From: Arthrobacter sp. DWC3
GTDB taxonomy: Bacteria; Actinomycetota; Actinomycetes; Actinomycetales; Micrococcaceae
Direction: 5' to 3'
NCBI RefSeq assembly: GCF_002929375.1
Contig: NZ_PJIP01000003.1
Coordinates: forward strand, 124,001 to 188,000
Length of the DNA: 64,000 nt
Shown here: piece after piece, positions 42,483 through 52,891 of the stretch
How positions within the stretch are numbered: the stretch's first letter is position 1
How the letters are laid out: each line of letters begins with the position of its first letter
Translations under genes and position numbers: made by a program
Notes under the pieces: generated by a model
The model's database searches: none
Told to the model about the DNA's origin: nothing
Seen by the model: the letters and a program-made list of their open reading frames with translations, nothing else

Positions 42483-43880
42483 TCAGGCGCTCTGCGCGGG
42501 CCGTTCGTGGTGCACGGGGCAGACCGCGCCGTCGGGGTGGGTGTGCGGGTGGGGGACCGGCACGACGGCGGTACCGCCGGCCGCGGCACGCAGGTGCTGG
42601 TCCGGCGCGGGCGCCTTTTCCGCGGCGGGTGCCACGTCGATCCCGTAGAGGGCCTCGAGCGCGGCGGTGTAGTCGTCAGACCGTCCCTCGGCCGCGAGCT
42701 CGCGCGCCCGGACGGTGGGTACGTGCAGGAGCTGGCGGACCATGCGCCGCAGGGCGAACTCGACCTCCTCGGCCGCAGCCGTGCAGCCGTGCTGCGTTCG
42801 GACGCGTTCCATCTCGGAATCGAGGACCGCCTGGGTGTGCTGCCGCAGCGCCACGATGGCGGCATTCATGGCGCGCGTGGTCTGCTGCTCCTCGAAGGAG
42901 CGGGCCGCGTCGCGGACGAGGTCGCCGGCCTGCGCCAGCGCGTCGGCCTGCTCCTCGGGGGCCGCGGCGCGGACGGACTCCAGGGTGATGAGCTCGACGT
43001 CCGGGAGTGTCCCGACGGCGGGGTCGAAGTCGTGGCTGAGGGCGAGGTCGATGACGACGAGGGGCCGATTGCTCCCCTGGCGGACCCGTTCGATGTCCGC
43101 GGCGTCGATCCGGGCGTCGCTGCCGCTGCAGCCGATGACGACGTCTGCCCGGCGCATGGCGCCCGGCAGGTCGGCGGCCGTCACGGCGGTGCCGCCGCGC
43201 GAGGCGACGAACGCCTCGGCGCGACCCGAGGAGGAGAAGACGGAGATGTCCGTGCAGCCCCGGTCCTTCAGGGCCGCCATGGTGGCACCCGCGTAGGCGC
43301 CGGTGCCGAACAGCACCACGGTCTTGCGGGACCAGTCGGCGTCGGCGGAGAGATCGCCGGCGAGTTCGAGGGCCACGGAGACGATGGAGCGGCCGCGGCT
43401 GCCGAGCGCGGTCTGGGCGCCGACGTCCTTCGCGGTCTTCGAGGCGGCCTGGAACAGGCGGACGAGGCCGCCGCTGGCGGCCCCCGAGCCCTGCGCCTCG
43501 ATGAGTGCACGGCGCACCTGCCCGGCGATCTCGCGTTCGCCGATCACGGCGGAGTCGAGGCCGGCGCCGACGGCGAAGAGGTGCTCGGCGACGTCCTGGC
43601 CGGTGTGGGTCTCGAAGGAGGCGGAGACGGACTGCTCGGGGATGCCGGAGTACTCGCTGATGGTCGACACGATCGCGGAGCGTGCGGCCTCGACGTCGTC
43701 CTCGGACGGTGCTTCGGCGTAGATCTCGAAGCGGTTGCAGGTGGCCAGGACCACGGCCCCGGACACGGCCCGGTCCCCGGCGAGCACGGAAGCAGGGACC
43801 TGGGGCGCCCCGACGCTGAGTCGGGCAACGGTTTCCAGGTCCACGTTCGAGTGTGTCGCCACAAGTGAAAGAAGTACCAC
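42483..43880 (-). CDS. hemA: Glutamyl-tRNA reductase with His-rich C-terminal tail
   Basis: A 465-residue enzyme reducing glutamyl-tRNA(Glu) to glutamate-1-semialdehyde, the first step of C5-type tetrapyrrole synthesis. The catalytic cysteine is C48 in [10 protein letters not shown]; the NADPH domain has [14 protein letters not shown] and the end of the domain SHDFDP. A dimerisation helix follows. The last 60 residues go beyond the usual end of the family and include [19 protein letters not shown], rich in His with one Cys, perhaps a haem or metal sensor. GTG 43880 has GGAGGG upstream and TATGAT (rc of 43890-43895) just before. Divergent from hemE; it feeds hemL. Confidence 0.95.
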   Translation of the reverse strand: MVLLSLVATHSNVDLETVARLSVGAPQVPASVLAGDRAVSGAVVLATCNRFEIYAEAPSEDDVEAARSAIVSTISEYSGIPEQSVSASFETHTGQDVAEHLFAVGAGLDSAVIGEREIAGQVRRALIEAQGSGAASGGLVRLFQAASKTAKDVGAQTALGSRGRSIVSVALELAGDLSADADWSRKTVVLFGTGAYAGATMAALKDRGCTDISVFSSSGRAEAFVASRGGTAVTAADLPGAMRRADVVIGCSGSDARIDAADIERVRQGSNRPLVVIDLALSHDFDPAVGTLPDVELITLESVRAAAPEEQADALAQAGDLVRDAARSFEEQQTTRAMNAAIVALRQHTQAVLDSEMERVRTQHGCTAAAEEVEFALRRMVRQLLHVPTVRARELAAEGRSDDYTAALEALYGIDVAPAAEKAPAPDQHLRAAAGGTAVVPVPHPHTHPDGAVCPVHHERPAQSA

Positions 43881-44063
43881 AGCCCTCCGATCATACCGAG
43901 AACGAGCGCTCTCCACTGAATAGGCGATCCTTACCGGAGCTTGCCTTCCGCGGATTCCTGCGGGATCGTGCCCTCCGACGCCCGGGGTGATCTTGCCCAC
44001 GCACGCCCCGGGCTGCGGAACTCCGGTTAACGCTCCGGCTGGATCTTCGGCAGAATCGGCGGT
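43881..44063. promoter_or_regulatory. Divergent hemA / hemE control region
   Basis: 183 nt. Minus strand: TATGAT (43890-43895) for hemA, 9 nt from the start. Plus strand: CAGAAT (44051-44056) 7 nt before the hemE ATG. No gene and no clear palindrome seen. Confidence 0.5.
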
Positions 44064-45125
44064 ATGGACCTCGCCGCATCGCACCCGCTCGTCGACGGAC
44101 GCACGTCCGGTTCGGCCCTCGTCTCGGCCTACCGCGGGCAGGCGCCGCACCGGCGGCCTGTCTGGTTCATGCGCCAGGCGGGACGGTCGCTGCCCGAATA
44201 CCGTGCCCTGCGCGAGGGGACCGACATGCTCGCGTCCTGCCTCGACCCGGAGATGGCGTCCGAGATCACCCTGCAGCCCGTCCGCCGCCACGACGTCGAC
44301 GCCGGCATCTTCTTCTCCGACATCGTCATCCCGCTCAAGCTCGCGGGTGTCGACGTGGACATCGTGCCCGGTGTGGGGCCCGTCCTCGGCAAGCCCGTGC
44401 GGACCGCCGCCGACGTCGCCGCCCTGCCCGCCCTGACCGATGCCGCGCTCGACCCCATCCGGCAGGCGGTCGCCCTCACCGTCGCCCAGTTGGGGAGCAC
44501 GCCGCTGATCGGCTTCGCCGGTGCGCCGTTCACGCTCGCCGCCTACATGGTGGAGGGGCGCCCGTCGCGCGACCACCTGGGCCCCCGCACCATGATGCAC
44601 GCCCACCCCGAGACGTGGCGGGCCCTGACCGAGTGGGCCGCGGACGCGTCCGGGATGTTCCTGCGCGCGCAGCTCGAGGCCGGTGCCAGCGCCGCGCAGC
44701 TGTTCGACTCCTGGGCCGGTTCCCTCGGTCTGGCGGACTACCGCCGGCACGTGGCGCCCGCCTCCCGCCGGGCACTGGACCACGTCCGGGACCTCGGTGC
44801 GCCCCTGATCCACTTCGGCACGGGCACGTCCGAGCTCCTCGCCGCGATGCACGAGGTGGGCGTGGACGTCATCGGCGTCGACTACCGGCTGCCCCTCGAC
44901 GAGGCGAACAGGCGCCTGGGCGGGACCGTCCCGCTGCAGGGCAACATCGACCCGGCCCTGCTGCCCGCACCGTGGCCGGTGCTGGAGCGGCACGTCCGCG
45001 AGGTGCTGGCCGCCGGCGCGTCGGCTCCCGGTCACGTGGTGAACCTCGGGCACGGCGTCCCGCCGGACACGGACCCGGACGTCCTGACGCGCGTCGTGGA
45101 CCTCGTGCACTCCGTGGAGCCGTAG
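44064..45125 (+). CDS. hemE: Uroporphyrinogen decarboxylase
   Basis: A 353-residue enzyme converting uroporphyrinogen III to coproporphyrinogen III. Family signatures are [16 protein letters not shown] (the conserved arginines binding carboxylates), [31 protein letters not shown] and [16 protein letters not shown], with [10 protein letters not shown] near the end. ATG 44064 has no ribosome binding site and lies 7 nt after CAGAAT. First of eight tightly packed haem genes; hemY begins 2 nt after its stop. Confidence 0.96.
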   Translation: MDLAASHPLVDGRTSGSALVSAYRGQAPHRRPVWFMRQAGRSLPEYRALREGTDMLASCLDPEMASEITLQPVRRHDVDAGIFFSDIVIPLKLAGVDVDIVPGVGPVLGKPVRTAADVAALPALTDAALDPIRQAVALTVAQLGSTPLIGFAGAPFTLAAYMVEGRPSRDHLGPRTMMHAHPETWRALTEWAADASGMFLRAQLEAGASAAQLFDSWAGSLGLADYRRHVAPASRRALDHVRDLGAPLIHFGTGTSELLAAMHEVGVDVIGVDYRLPLDEANRRLGGTVPLQGNIDPALLPAPWPVLERHVREVLAAGASAPGHVVNLGHGVPPDTDPDVLTRVVDLVHSVEP

Positions 45126-45127
45126 CC

Positions 45128-46690
45128 GTGCCGCGGGCCGCGGGAGGCGCGGAAGGTACGGGGGATGCAGGGCGGGACGAGTCCGCGGCCGGTTCTCCCG
45201 CGGGCGAGCCGCAGGAGCGCGCACGGCGCCGTACCGTCGTGGTGATCGGCGGCGGCATGGCCGGCCTCGTCGCCGCGCGGGCCCTGCGCCGGCGTGGCCT
45301 CCACGTCACGCTCCTCGAGCGGTCCGGACGCTTCGGCGGCACCGTGGACGGACGCTCCCTCGGCGGCTTCCAGCTGGACAGCGGCGCCGAGTCCTTCTCG
45401 ACCCGCTCCGCCACCGTGCCGGCCCTCGCCGCCGAGCTCGGACTCGCCGACCGCATCGTCACCCCCGACGCGACCGGCGCCTGGGTGCAGCTCCCGGGCC
45501 GGGACCTCCGGGCCTCTGCGCAGCCGCTGCCGAAGTCGGGCGTCCTCGGGATCCCCGCCGATCCGGCCGACCCCGCCATCACCGCCGTGATCGGCCGCAC
45601 CGGAGCGCTGCGCGCCGCACTCGACAGGGTCCTGCCCGTCGGGTCGCTCGCGACACGCAGCGGGGTGAGCCTCGGGGAGCTCGTCCGCACGCGCATGGGG
45701 GAGGAGGTGCTCACCCGCCTCGTGGCGCCGGTGGCGGGCGGTGTCTTCTCCGCCGACCCCGACGACCTCGACGTGGACTCCGTGGCACCCGGCCTCCGGG
45801 CCACCATGGCCCGCCTCGGCTCCCTCGGGGCGGCCGCGGGAGCGCTGCGCAGGGCCGCGCCCGCCGGTGCCGCGGTCGGCGGACTCGTGGGCGGCATCGC
45901 CCAGCTGCGCGACGCCCTCGTGGCCGAGCTCCTCGCCGACGGCGCCGACCTCAGGACGCGCGAGCAGGTGACCGGGCTGACCCGCTCCGCCACCGGGTGG
46001 ACGGTGACGACCGAACACTCGAGCCTCACGCGCCGCATCCCGGCCGACGCCGTCCTGGTCGCCACCGAGGGCCGCGCCGCCGTCGACCTCCTGGCCCCGG
46101 CGATCCCCGCCCTGGCCGCCGAGCGACCCGATCCGGTGCCCGGCGTCGCCCTCGTGACCCTGATCGTCGACGTGCCCGAGCTCGACGCCCGCCCGCGCGG
46201 GACCGGCGTGCTCGTCGCGCGCGGCGTCGAGGGCGTCGCCGCCAAGGCGCTCACCCACTCCACCGCGAAGTGGGCCTGGCTGCGCGACCAGGCGGGCCCC
46301 GGCTCGCACGTGCTGCGGCTCTCGTTCGGACGCGTCGGGGACACCCCGGCCGACGTCGGGCTCCCCACGCCCGACGACGTCCTCTACCGCCACGCACTGA
46401 CCGACGCCTCCGCACTGCTCGACGTCCCCATCGTCGAGGCGGACGTGCTCGACTGGGACGTGGTGCGCTGGGAGGGCGCGCTGCCGCACGCCTCCGTGGG
46501 GCATCGCGAGCGGGTCGCTCGGATCCGGGCGGTCGTCGCCGCCGAGTCCGCCTCCCTCGCCGTGACCGGCGGCTGGCTCGCCGGAACCGGCCTCGTGGCC
46601 GTCATCGACGACGCCCGTGCTCGCGCGCAGGCGCTCGCCGACGCCCTCGACGGCGACCGCGCCGCGGAGGGACCCGCTGCCGGGATGTGA
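45128..46690 (+). CDS. hemY: Coproporphyrinogen III oxidase, HemY/CgoX type
   Basis: A 520-residue FAD-dependent oxidase. An unusual 40-residue Glu/Ala/Gly-rich leader precedes the FAD loop [17 protein letters not shown] and the [12 protein letters not shown] motif; [13 protein letters not shown] and the C-terminal [23 protein letters not shown] complete the fold. In Gram-positive bacteria this enzyme oxidises coproporphyrinogen III to coproporphyrin III in the coproporphyrin-dependent route, rather than protoporphyrinogen IX, and the presence of hemQ next door supports this. The GTG start follows hemE by 2 nt; it could also start later within the leader. Confidence 0.9.
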   Translation: MPRAAGGAEGTGDAGRDESAAGSPAGEPQERARRRTVVVIGGGMAGLVAARALRRRGLHVTLLERSGRFGGTVDGRSLGGFQLDSGAESFSTRSATVPALAAELGLADRIVTPDATGAWVQLPGRDLRASAQPLPKSGVLGIPADPADPAITAVIGRTGALRAALDRVLPVGSLATRSGVSLGELVRTRMGEEVLTRLVAPVAGGVFSADPDDLDVDSVAPGLRATMARLGSLGAAAGALRRAAPAGAAVGGLVGGIAQLRDALVAELLADGADLRTREQVTGLTRSATGWTVTTEHSSLTRRIPADAVLVATEGRAAVDLLAPAIPALAAERPDPVPGVALVTLIVDVPELDARPRGTGVLVARGVEGVAAKALTHSTAKWAWLRDQAGPGSHVLRLSFGRVGDTPADVGLPTPDDVLYRHALTDASALLDVPIVEADVLDWDVVRWEGALPHASVGHRERVARIRAVVAAESASLAVTGGWLAGTGLVAVIDDARARAQALADALDGDRAAEGPAAGM

Positions 46691-46698
46691 CGTTCATC

Positions 46699-46719
46699 TC
46701 TTCTACCCTCTGTAGAAGA
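46699..46719. promoter_or_regulatory. Palindrome before hemQ
   Basis: 8-bp inverted repeat (46699-46706 and 46712-46719) with a 5-nt spacer; core TTCTAC-N5-GTAGAA. It starts 9 nt after the hemY stop and ends 43 nt before the hemQ start, so it is a candidate operator, or a small terminator splitting the cluster. CAGACT (46751-46756), 6 nt before the hemQ ATG, could be a -10 box. Confidence 0.5.
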
Positions 46720-46762
46720 AAAGGGATTCGGTTCGCCTCCGGGCGAGGGGCAGACTAGTACC

Positions 46763-47479
46763 ATGACTGAGCCAACAGGTAGCACACCCGCCCACGCGCC
46801 GCAGCAGGACGGGGGCGGCGAAGCCCCCGGCGAGCTCTTCTACACGCTCTGGACCGTCTTCACGCGGAACGCCGCGACCACCGGGTCCGACGCCCGGCAG
46901 CTCGAGGACGTCCTCTCCTCCTTCGAGGAGGACGGCGTGGTGCTCCGCGGCTTCTACGACGTCTCCGGCATGCGGGCCGACGCCGACGTGATGGTCTGGC
47001 TCCACGGACCGCGCCCCGAGGACCTGCAGGCCGCCGTCCGCCGGCTGCGCCGCACCGAGACGTTCGCCGGCACCAGCGTGGTGTGGTCCGCCATGGGCGT
47101 CCACCGCGACGCCGAGTTCTCGAAGTCCCACAGCCCCGCCTTCTCCCGCGGCGTGGCCCCTGCGGAGTGGGTGTGCGTGTACCCGTTCGTCCGCTCCTAC
47201 GAGTGGTACATCCTGCCGCAGGACGAGCGCCGCGAGATGCTCATGGACCACGGCCTGAAGGGACGCAAGTACCCGCAGGTCATCTCCAACACGGTGTCAT
47301 CCTTCGCCCTCAACGACTACGAATGGATCCTGGCACTCGAGGCTCCGGAGCTCGTGGACCTCGTGGACCTCATGCGGTACCTCCGGGAGACCGAGGCACG
47401 CCGCCACGTCCGCGAGGAAGTGCCGTTCTACACCGGCCGGCGGATCAACCACGACGAGATTGCAGAGGTGCTCCAGTGA
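46763..47479 (+). CDS. hemQ: Coproheme decarboxylase HemQ/ChdC
   Basis: A 238-residue enzyme of the chlorite-dismutase fold that decarboxylates coproheme III to haem b using peroxide. Residue spacing matches the actinobacterial type: proposed catalytic Y140 in VYPFVRSYEW, proximal H163 in MDHGLKGRK (23 residues later) and distal H123 in KSHSPAF (17 residues before). The N-terminal 20 residues are disordered. ATG 46763 is not preceded by a ribosome binding site. hemH overlaps its stop (GTGA). This gene marks the coproporphyrin-dependent pathway. Confidence 0.95.
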   Translation: MTEPTGSTPAHAPQQDGGGEAPGELFYTLWTVFTRNAATTGSDARQLEDVLSSFEEDGVVLRGFYDVSGMRADADVMVWLHGPRPEDLQAAVRRLRRTETFAGTSVVWSAMGVHRDAEFSKSHSPAFSRGVAPAEWVCVYPFVRSYEWYILPQDERREMLMDHGLKGRKYPQVISNTVSSFALNDYEWILALEAPELVDLVDLMRYLRETEARRHVREEVPFYTGRRINHDEIAEVLQ

Positions 47480-48681
47480 CGACACAGGCATTCAACCCCC
47501 TCGAGGGAGTCGACGAGAACGGCCGCATGGCGCCGAAGGCGTACGACGCCGTCGTGCTCGCCTCCTTCGGCGGCCCGGAGGGGCAGGACGACGTCATCCC
47601 CTTCCTGCGCAACGTGACCCGCGGCCGCGGGATCCCGGACGAGCGCCTCGAGGAGGTCTCGCACCACTACCGCGCGTTCGGCGGCGTGAGCCCCATCAAC
47701 AGCCAGAACCGTGCCCTGCGGGCCGCCATGGAGGCCGAGCTGCGAGGACGCGGCATCGACCTGCCCGTCTACTGGGGCAACCGGAACTGGGAGCCGTTCA
47801 TCGCCGACACGCTCCAGGAGGCCTACGACGCCGGGCACCGCAAGGTGCTCGCCGTGACCACGAGCGCGTACTCCTGCTATTCGAGCTGCCGCCAGTACCG
47901 CGAGGACCTCGGCATGGCGCTCGTGAAGACGGGCCTGGAGGGCCGGCTCGAGGTCGACAAGGTGCGCCAGTACTTCGACCACCCCGGCTTCGTGGAGCCC
48001 TTCGTCGAGGGCGTGACGGACGGCCTCGCCAAGGTGCGCGCCGGACTCGCCGAGCAGGGCACCCCCGACGCCCCCGTGCACATCATGTTCTCCACCCACT
48101 CGATCCCGTTGGGCGACGCCGAGGCCGCCGGCCCGCGCAACGGCGAGGGCGGACCGGCCCACGAGGAGGGCGCCTACGTGGCGCAGCACCTCGCGACCGC
48201 GCAGGCCGTGCTCGACCGCATCCCCGGGGCCGAGGGCGTCGAGTGGTCGCTCGTGTACCAGTCGCGTTCCGGGGCTCCCCACATCCCGTGGCTCGAGCCC
48301 GACATCAGCGACGCGCTCCGCGACCGGTACGAGCACGGCACGCGCGGCGTCGTGATCGTCCCGCTCGGCTTCGTCTCCGACCACATGGAGGTGGCCTGGG
48401 ACCTCGACACCGAGGCGATGGAGACCTGCGGCGAGCTCGGGATGGTCGCCGACCGCGTTCCGACGCCCGGCACGCACCGGAAGTTCGTGGAGGGCCTCGT
48501 GGACCTCATCCTCGAGCGCACCATCGAGAACAACATCGCCGACCGCCCGTCGGCCACGGCGCTCGGCCCCTGGTACGACGTCTGCCGCCCCAACTGCTGC
48601 GCGAACCGCCGCGGGGAGAAGCCGACCATCGCGGCCGTCGACTCCACCGTGGGGACACCGCTGCCCAACCCCGGTATCTGA
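47476..48681 (+). CDS. hemH: Coproporphyrin ferrochelatase CpfC
   Basis: A 401-residue ferrochelatase inserting Fe2+ into coproporphyrin III. Signatures: VVLASFGGPEG, VYWGNRNWEPF, SAYSCYSSCRQYRED (C134, C138) and the catalytic H208 in MFSTHSIP. The C-terminus has the CRPNCCANRR cysteines that bind a [2Fe-2S] cluster in actinobacterial enzymes. Residues 215-235 form a Gly/Glu/Ala-rich insertion (AAGPRNGEGGPAHEEG). GTG 47476 overlaps hemQ by 4 nt and hemC starts on its stop codon (TGATG). Confidence 0.95.
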   Translation: MTTQAFNPLEGVDENGRMAPKAYDAVVLASFGGPEGQDDVIPFLRNVTRGRGIPDERLEEVSHHYRAFGGVSPINSQNRALRAAMEAELRGRGIDLPVYWGNRNWEPFIADTLQEAYDAGHRKVLAVTTSAYSCYSSCRQYREDLGMALVKTGLEGRLEVDKVRQYFDHPGFVEPFVEGVTDGLAKVRAGLAEQGTPDAPVHIMFSTHSIPLGDAEAAGPRNGEGGPAHEEGAYVAQHLATAQAVLDRIPGAEGVEWSLVYQSRSGAPHIPWLEPDISDALRDRYEHGTRGVVIVPLGFVSDHMEVAWDLDTEAMETCGELGMVADRVPTPGTHRKFVEGLVDLILERTIENNIADRPSATALGPWYDVCRPNCCANRRGEKPTIAAVDSTVGTPLPNPGI

Positions 48682-49628
48682 TGGCGACGGGCATCCGCGT
48701 CGGCACGCGCGGCAGCGCCCTCGCGCTCACGCAGACCACCACGGTCGCGGAGCGCGTGGCGGACCTCGCGGGACTGCCGTACGACCTCGTCAGGGTCCGG
48801 ACCGAGGGGGATGTCTCCAAGGGCTCGCTCTCCCAGATCGGCGGTACTGGCGTCTTCGTCGCCGCGCTCCGTGACGCCCTGCTCGAGGAGCGGTGCGACA
48901 TCGCCGTGCACTCGCTCAAGGACCTCCCCACGCTGCCCGCCCCCGGGCTCACGGTGGCCTCGGTCCCGGAGCGCGAGGACGTCCGCGACGCCCTGTGCGC
49001 CCGCGACGGGCTGACGCTCGCCACGCTCCCCGACGGAGCGCGCGTGGGCACCGGGTCGCCGCGGCGCGCGGCGCAGCTGCGGTCCGCGCGGCCCGGGCTG
49101 GAGGTCGTCGACATCCGCGGGAACGTGGACACGCGCCTCGGACGCGTCGCCGGCCTGGTGCCGGGCGCACCGGGAGACCTCGACGCCGTCGTCCTCGCCG
49201 CCGCCGGGCTGCGCCGGCTGGGACGCGAGGACGCCATCACGGAGCTGATCGACACGGACGTGATGCTGCCGGCACCCGGGCAGGGCGCCCTCGCCGTCGA
49301 GTGCCGCGAGAGCGAGGCGACACCGCAGGTACGGGAGGCGCTGGCTTCCTACGACCACCTGCCCACCCGCCTCGCGGTGACGGCGGAGCGCGCCGTCCTG
49401 CTGCAGCTCGAAGCCGGCTGCGCCGCGCCGATCGGCGCGCTCGCACGGTTGCAGGGCGGGCTCCTCGCGCTCGAGGCCGTGGTCTGCAGCCTCGACGGCC
49501 GGTCGATCCTCCGGCGCACCCGCTCGGCACCCGCCACGGATCCCGTCGGCGCCGCGCAGCTCGGGCTCGAGCTCGCCGAGGAGCTGCTCGCCGCAGGTGC
49601 CGCGGACATCGCGCCGCTGAAGGGCTGA
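48681..49628 (+). CDS. hemC: Hydroxymethylbilane synthase
   Basis: A 315-residue porphobilinogen deaminase polymerising four porphobilinogens. VGTRGSALALTQT at the start, HSLKDLP, GTGSPRRAAQLR and DIRGNVDTRL line the active site; C247 (LEAGCAAPIGA) carries the dipyrromethane cofactor. The ATG 48681 overlaps the hemH stop by 1 nt. hemD follows after 7 nt. Confidence 0.97.
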   Translation: MATGIRVGTRGSALALTQTTTVAERVADLAGLPYDLVRVRTEGDVSKGSLSQIGGTGVFVAALRDALLEERCDIAVHSLKDLPTLPAPGLTVASVPEREDVRDALCARDGLTLATLPDGARVGTGSPRRAAQLRSARPGLEVVDIRGNVDTRLGRVAGLVPGAPGDLDAVVLAAAGLRRLGREDAITELIDTDVMLPAPGQGALAVECRESEATPQVREALASYDHLPTRLAVTAERAVLLQLEAGCAAPIGALARLQGGLLALEAVVCSLDGRSILRRTRSAPATDPVGAAQLGLELAEELLAAGAADIAPLKG

Positions 49629-49635
49629 GCCCTTC

Positions 49636-50505
49636 GTGGCACAGGACCGGGCGGAGCGGCCGGTGATCGTCCTGCGGCATCCGGCCCGCGCCGTCCGGAT
49701 CGCCGAGGAGCTCCGCGCCGCGGGCGCGACGGCGTACGCGCTGCCCCTCACCGACACGGAGCTGCCCGCCGACGCCGGGGCCGTCACCGCGGGACTCGCC
49801 GAGCTCGGACGGGGAACGTACGCCTGGCTCGTCGTGACGAGCGGCAACGGCGTGCGGGCCCTCGAGCTCCTCGCCCGCGCCGGCGGGACGACGCTCGCGG
49901 ACGCGGTCCGTGCCGGGGGAGCCCGCGTCGCCGCCGTGGGCGCGGGTACTGCCCGCCTGCTGTCCGACGCGCGTGTCAGCGTGGACCTGGTGCCGGCGGA
50001 CGCCTCCTCGTCGGGGCTCCTCGCGGCCTTCGGGCGGGGCGCCGCCGCGGTCCTCCTGCCCCAGGGCGACCTCGCCCCCGACGACCTCCGCGCAGGCCTG
50101 GTGTCCCTCGGCTGGTCGGTGCGCCGCGTCGAGGCATACCGCACGGTGCCCTACCCCGCCCGGCCCGAGCGGCGCGTCCCCGGCGTCGAGGAGGAGGGGA
50201 CACCGCCGCCCCTGCTCTCCGTCCCCGACGTCGTCGGCCTCGCCGCGGGTCCTGTCCACCCCGCCGTCGTGTTCACGGCCCCGAGCACCGTGCTGCAGTT
50301 CCGTGAAAGGCTGGGAGCCGGGCCGCTCGCGTTCCTCCCCGTCGCGATCGGGCGCACCACGGCCGCAGCCCTGCGGTCCCAGGGGTGGGAGCCCGCCGCG
50401 ACCGCGGCGGAGCCCACGCCCACGGGGATCACGGCGGCCGTCGTGGACGCCTTCTCGCGCGCCGCGACCACCCAGCCCGCACCACTGAACGGAGATCGAC
50501 CATGA
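49636..50505 (+). CDS. hemD: Uroporphyrinogen-III synthase
   Basis: A 289-residue enzyme that closes hydroxymethylbilane to uroporphyrinogen III. The family is poorly conserved; here [65 protein letters not shown] and [16 protein letters not shown] match the two-lobed fold. A 25-residue insertion ([17 protein letters not shown]) sits in the second lobe. GTG 49636 has no clear ribosome binding site. Its stop overlaps the hemB start (ATGA). The position between hemC and hemB supports the call. Confidence 0.92.
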   Translation: MAQDRAERPVIVLRHPARAVRIAEELRAAGATAYALPLTDTELPADAGAVTAGLAELGRGTYAWLVVTSGNGVRALELLARAGGTTLADAVRAGGARVAAVGAGTARLLSDARVSVDLVPADASSSGLLAAFGRGAAAVLLPQGDLAPDDLRAGLVSLGWSVRRVEAYRTVPYPARPERRVPGVEEEGTPPPLLSVPDVVGLAAGPVHPAVVFTAPSTVLQFRERLGAGPLAFLPVAIGRTTAAALRSQGWEPAATAAEPTPTGITAAVVDAFSRAATTQPAPLNGDRP

Positions 50506-51485
50506 GCTTCCCCCAGCACAGGCCCCGGCGGCTGCGCTCCACGCCCGCCCTGCGGCGCATGGTGGCGGAGTACCGCGTCCACCCGTCCGAGCTGATCCTG
50601 CCCGCCTTCATCCGGGAGGGGCTCACGGAGCCCTCGCCCATCCTGTCGATGCCGGGCGTCGTCCAGCACTCCACGGACTCCCTCAGGCGCGCGGCCGCCG
50701 AGGCCGTCGAGCGGGGCGTGGGCGGCATCATGCTGTTCGGCATCCCGGAGCACCGGGACGCGACGGGCAGCGCCGGCATCGACCCGGACGGCGTCCTCAA
50801 CCGGGCCATCGCCGACGTCCGCGCCGAGGTGGGCGATGCGCTCGTGGTCATGAGCGACGTCTGCCTCGACGAGTTCACCGACCACGGCCACTGCGGCGTG
50901 CTCGCGGAGGACGGATCGGTCGACAACGACACCACCCTGACCCTGTACGCGCAGATGGCCGTCGAGCAGGCGAACGCCGGGTCCCACGTCCTCGGCCCGT
51001 CCGGCATGATGGACGGCCAGGTGGCCGTCATCCGCCAGGCGCTCGACGACGCCGGGCACCAGGACACCGTGGTGCTCGCCTACGCCGCGAAGTACGCCTC
51101 CGCGTTCTACGGCCCGTTCCGCGAGGCCGTGGACTCCCAGCTCCAGGGCGACCGCCGGACCTACCAGATGGACGCCGCCAACCGTCGCGAGGCCATCCTC
51201 GAGGTGGAACTCGACATCGAGGAGGGGGCCGACATGGTGATGGTGAAGCCCGCCATGAGCTACCTCGACATCCTCGCCGATGTGGCCGCCATGTCACCGG
51301 TGCCCGTCGCCGCGTACCAGATCTCCGGGGAGTACGCGATGATCGAGGCCGCAGCGGCGAACGGCTGGATCGACCGCCGTCGTGCCATCGAGGAGTCCGT
51401 CCTCGGCATCAAGCGCGCCGGCGCGCAGATGATCCTCACCTACTGGGCCTCCGAGCTGGCGCTCTGGCTCGACGAGACGAACTAA
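50502..51485 (+). CDS. hemB: Porphobilinogen synthase (ALA dehydratase)
   Basis: A 327-residue enzyme condensing two 5-aminolevulinate molecules. Schiff-base lysines K197 ([15 protein letters not shown]) and K249 ([10 protein letters not shown]) have the same spacing as in E. coli. The metal region reads [12 protein letters not shown], with two of the three zinc cysteines present, so it may belong to the group mostly dependent on magnesium at another site. ATG 50502 has GGAGAT upstream and overlaps the hemD stop. hemL follows 10 nt after the stop. Confidence 0.96.
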   Translation: MSFPQHRPRRLRSTPALRRMVAEYRVHPSELILPAFIREGLTEPSPILSMPGVVQHSTDSLRRAAAEAVERGVGGIMLFGIPEHRDATGSAGIDPDGVLNRAIADVRAEVGDALVVMSDVCLDEFTDHGHCGVLAEDGSVDNDTTLTLYAQMAVEQANAGSHVLGPSGMMDGQVAVIRQALDDAGHQDTVVLAYAAKYASAFYGPFREAVDSQLQGDRRTYQMDAANRREAILEVELDIEEGADMVMVKPAMSYLDILADVAAMSPVPVAAYQISGEYAMIEAAAANGWIDRRRAIEESVLGIKRAGAQMILTYWASELALWLDETN

Positions 51486-51495
51486 GGAACCCTCC

Positions 51496-52851
51496 ATGAC
51501 CACCTCCCCGGCCTCCCCGACGTCCGCCCCCGTGTCGGACACCCTCTACGAACGCGCCCGCGCCCTCATGCCCGGCGGGGTGAACTCCCCGGTGCGGGCC
51601 TTCGGGTCGGTCGGCGGGACGCCGCGCTTCCTCGTGGACGCGCACGGCGCCCATGTCACCGACGCCGACGGGCAGGAATACGTGGACCTCGTCGGCTCGT
51701 GGGGCCCGGCGTTGCTCGGGCACTCCCACCCGGACGTCATCGCCGCGGTCCACCGCGCCGTCGACCACGGGCTCACGTTCGGCGCCTCGACCCCCGCGGA
51801 GGCCGACCTCGCGCAGCTCGTCAAGGAGCGGGTGCCCGCCGTCGAGCTCCTGCGCATGGTGTCCACCGGGACGGAGGCCACCATGACCGCGGTGCGCCTG
51901 GCGCGCGGCTTCACGTCGCGCAACCTCGTCGTCAAGTTCGCCGGCTGCTACCACGGCCACGTGGACAGCCTCCTCGCCTCGGCGGGATCCGGCGTGGCGA
52001 CGTTGGCGCTGCCCGGGTCCGCCGGGGTCACGGAGGCGACGACGGCGGAGACCCTCGTGCTCCCGTACAACGACGTCGAGGCCGTCGAGGAGGCCTTCCG
52101 GACACACGGAGAGCACATCGCCGCCGTCATCACGGAGGCCGCGCCGGCGAACATGGGGGTGGTGACGCCCGCGCCCGGCTTCAACGCGTTCCTCAGCCGC
52201 ATCACCACCGAGCACGGGGCCCTGTTCATCGTCGACGAGGTCATGACCGGCTTCCGCACGCACGCGGGCGGCTACTGGAAGCTCACGGGTGGGGCCGACG
52301 ACGCCGAGCACCCCTGGACCCCGGACCTCCTCACCTTCGGGAAGGTCATCGGCGGCGGCATCCCGGCCGCCGCGCTCGGCGGCCGTGCCGACGTCATGAA
52401 CTACCTCGCGCCCATCGGGCCCGTGTACCAGGCCGGCACGCTGTCGGGGAACCCGATCGCCATGGCGGCCGGCGTCGCGACCCTCACGGCGGCGACGGAC
52501 GACGTCTACCGCCACGTCGACGCACGCTCCCTCGAGGTGAGCGACGCCCTCTCGGCGGAACTCTCGAAGGCCGGCGTCGACCACTCGATCCAGCGCGCGG
52601 GCAACCTCTTCAGCGTGGCCTTCGGCACCGCCGAGCGCGGTGTCTGGAACTACGCCGACGCGCTGGGCCAGGAGTCGTTCCGCTACGGGCCGTTCTTCCA
52701 CTCCATGCTGGACTCGGGCGTCTACCTCCCGCCGTCGGTGTACGAGGCGTGGTTCCTGTCCGCAGCGCACGACGACGCGGCGATGGAGCGCGTGCACGCC
52801 GCCCTCCCGGCGGCCGCGCGGGCAGCCGCAGCCGCCGTCCCGGTCGACTGA
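51496..52851 (+). CDS. hemL: Glutamate-1-semialdehyde 2,1-aminomutase
   Basis: A 451-residue PLP aminomutase giving 5-aminolevulinate from the product of Hem[65 protein letters not shown] and VDEVMTGFR are signature stretches; K283 in [16 protein letters not shown] holds PLP. A 10-residue loop ([10 protein letters not shown]) is inserted before the lysine, as in other actinobacteria. ATG 51496 has AAGGAA upstream. Last gene of the haem cluster; 40 nt separate it from a convergent exonuclease gene. Confidence 0.96.
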   Translation: MTTSPASPTSAPVSDTLYERARALMPGGVNSPVRAFGSVGGTPRFLVDAHGAHVTDADGQEYVDLVGSWGPALLGHSHPDVIAAVHRAVDHGLTFGASTPAEADLAQLVKERVPAVELLRMVSTGTEATMTAVRLARGFTSRNLVVKFAGCYHGHVDSLLASAGSGVATLALPGSAGVTEATTAETLVLPYNDVEAVEEAFRTHGEHIAAVITEAAPANMGVVTPAPGFNAFLSRITTEHGALFIVDEVMTGFRTHAGGYWKLTGGADDAEHPWTPDLLTFGKVIGGGIPAAALGGRADVMNYLAPIGPVYQAGTLSGNPIAMAAGVATLTAATDDVYRHVDARSLEVSDALSAELSKAGVDHSIQRAGNLFSVAFGTAERGVWNYADALGQESFRYGPFFHSMLDSGVYLPPSVYEAWFLSAAHDDAAMERVHAALPAAARAAAAAVPVD

Positions 52852-52891
52852 CGCGGCCGGCGCTCCGGGGCGCTGTGCCAGGACCGCTGCT

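Noticed and set aside
43881-45224. N-terminal extension of hemA by 448 codons antisense to hemE
   Set aside because: The extension has no similarity to any reductase domain; GTG 43880 has GGAGGG upstream and gives the usual HemA N-terminus.
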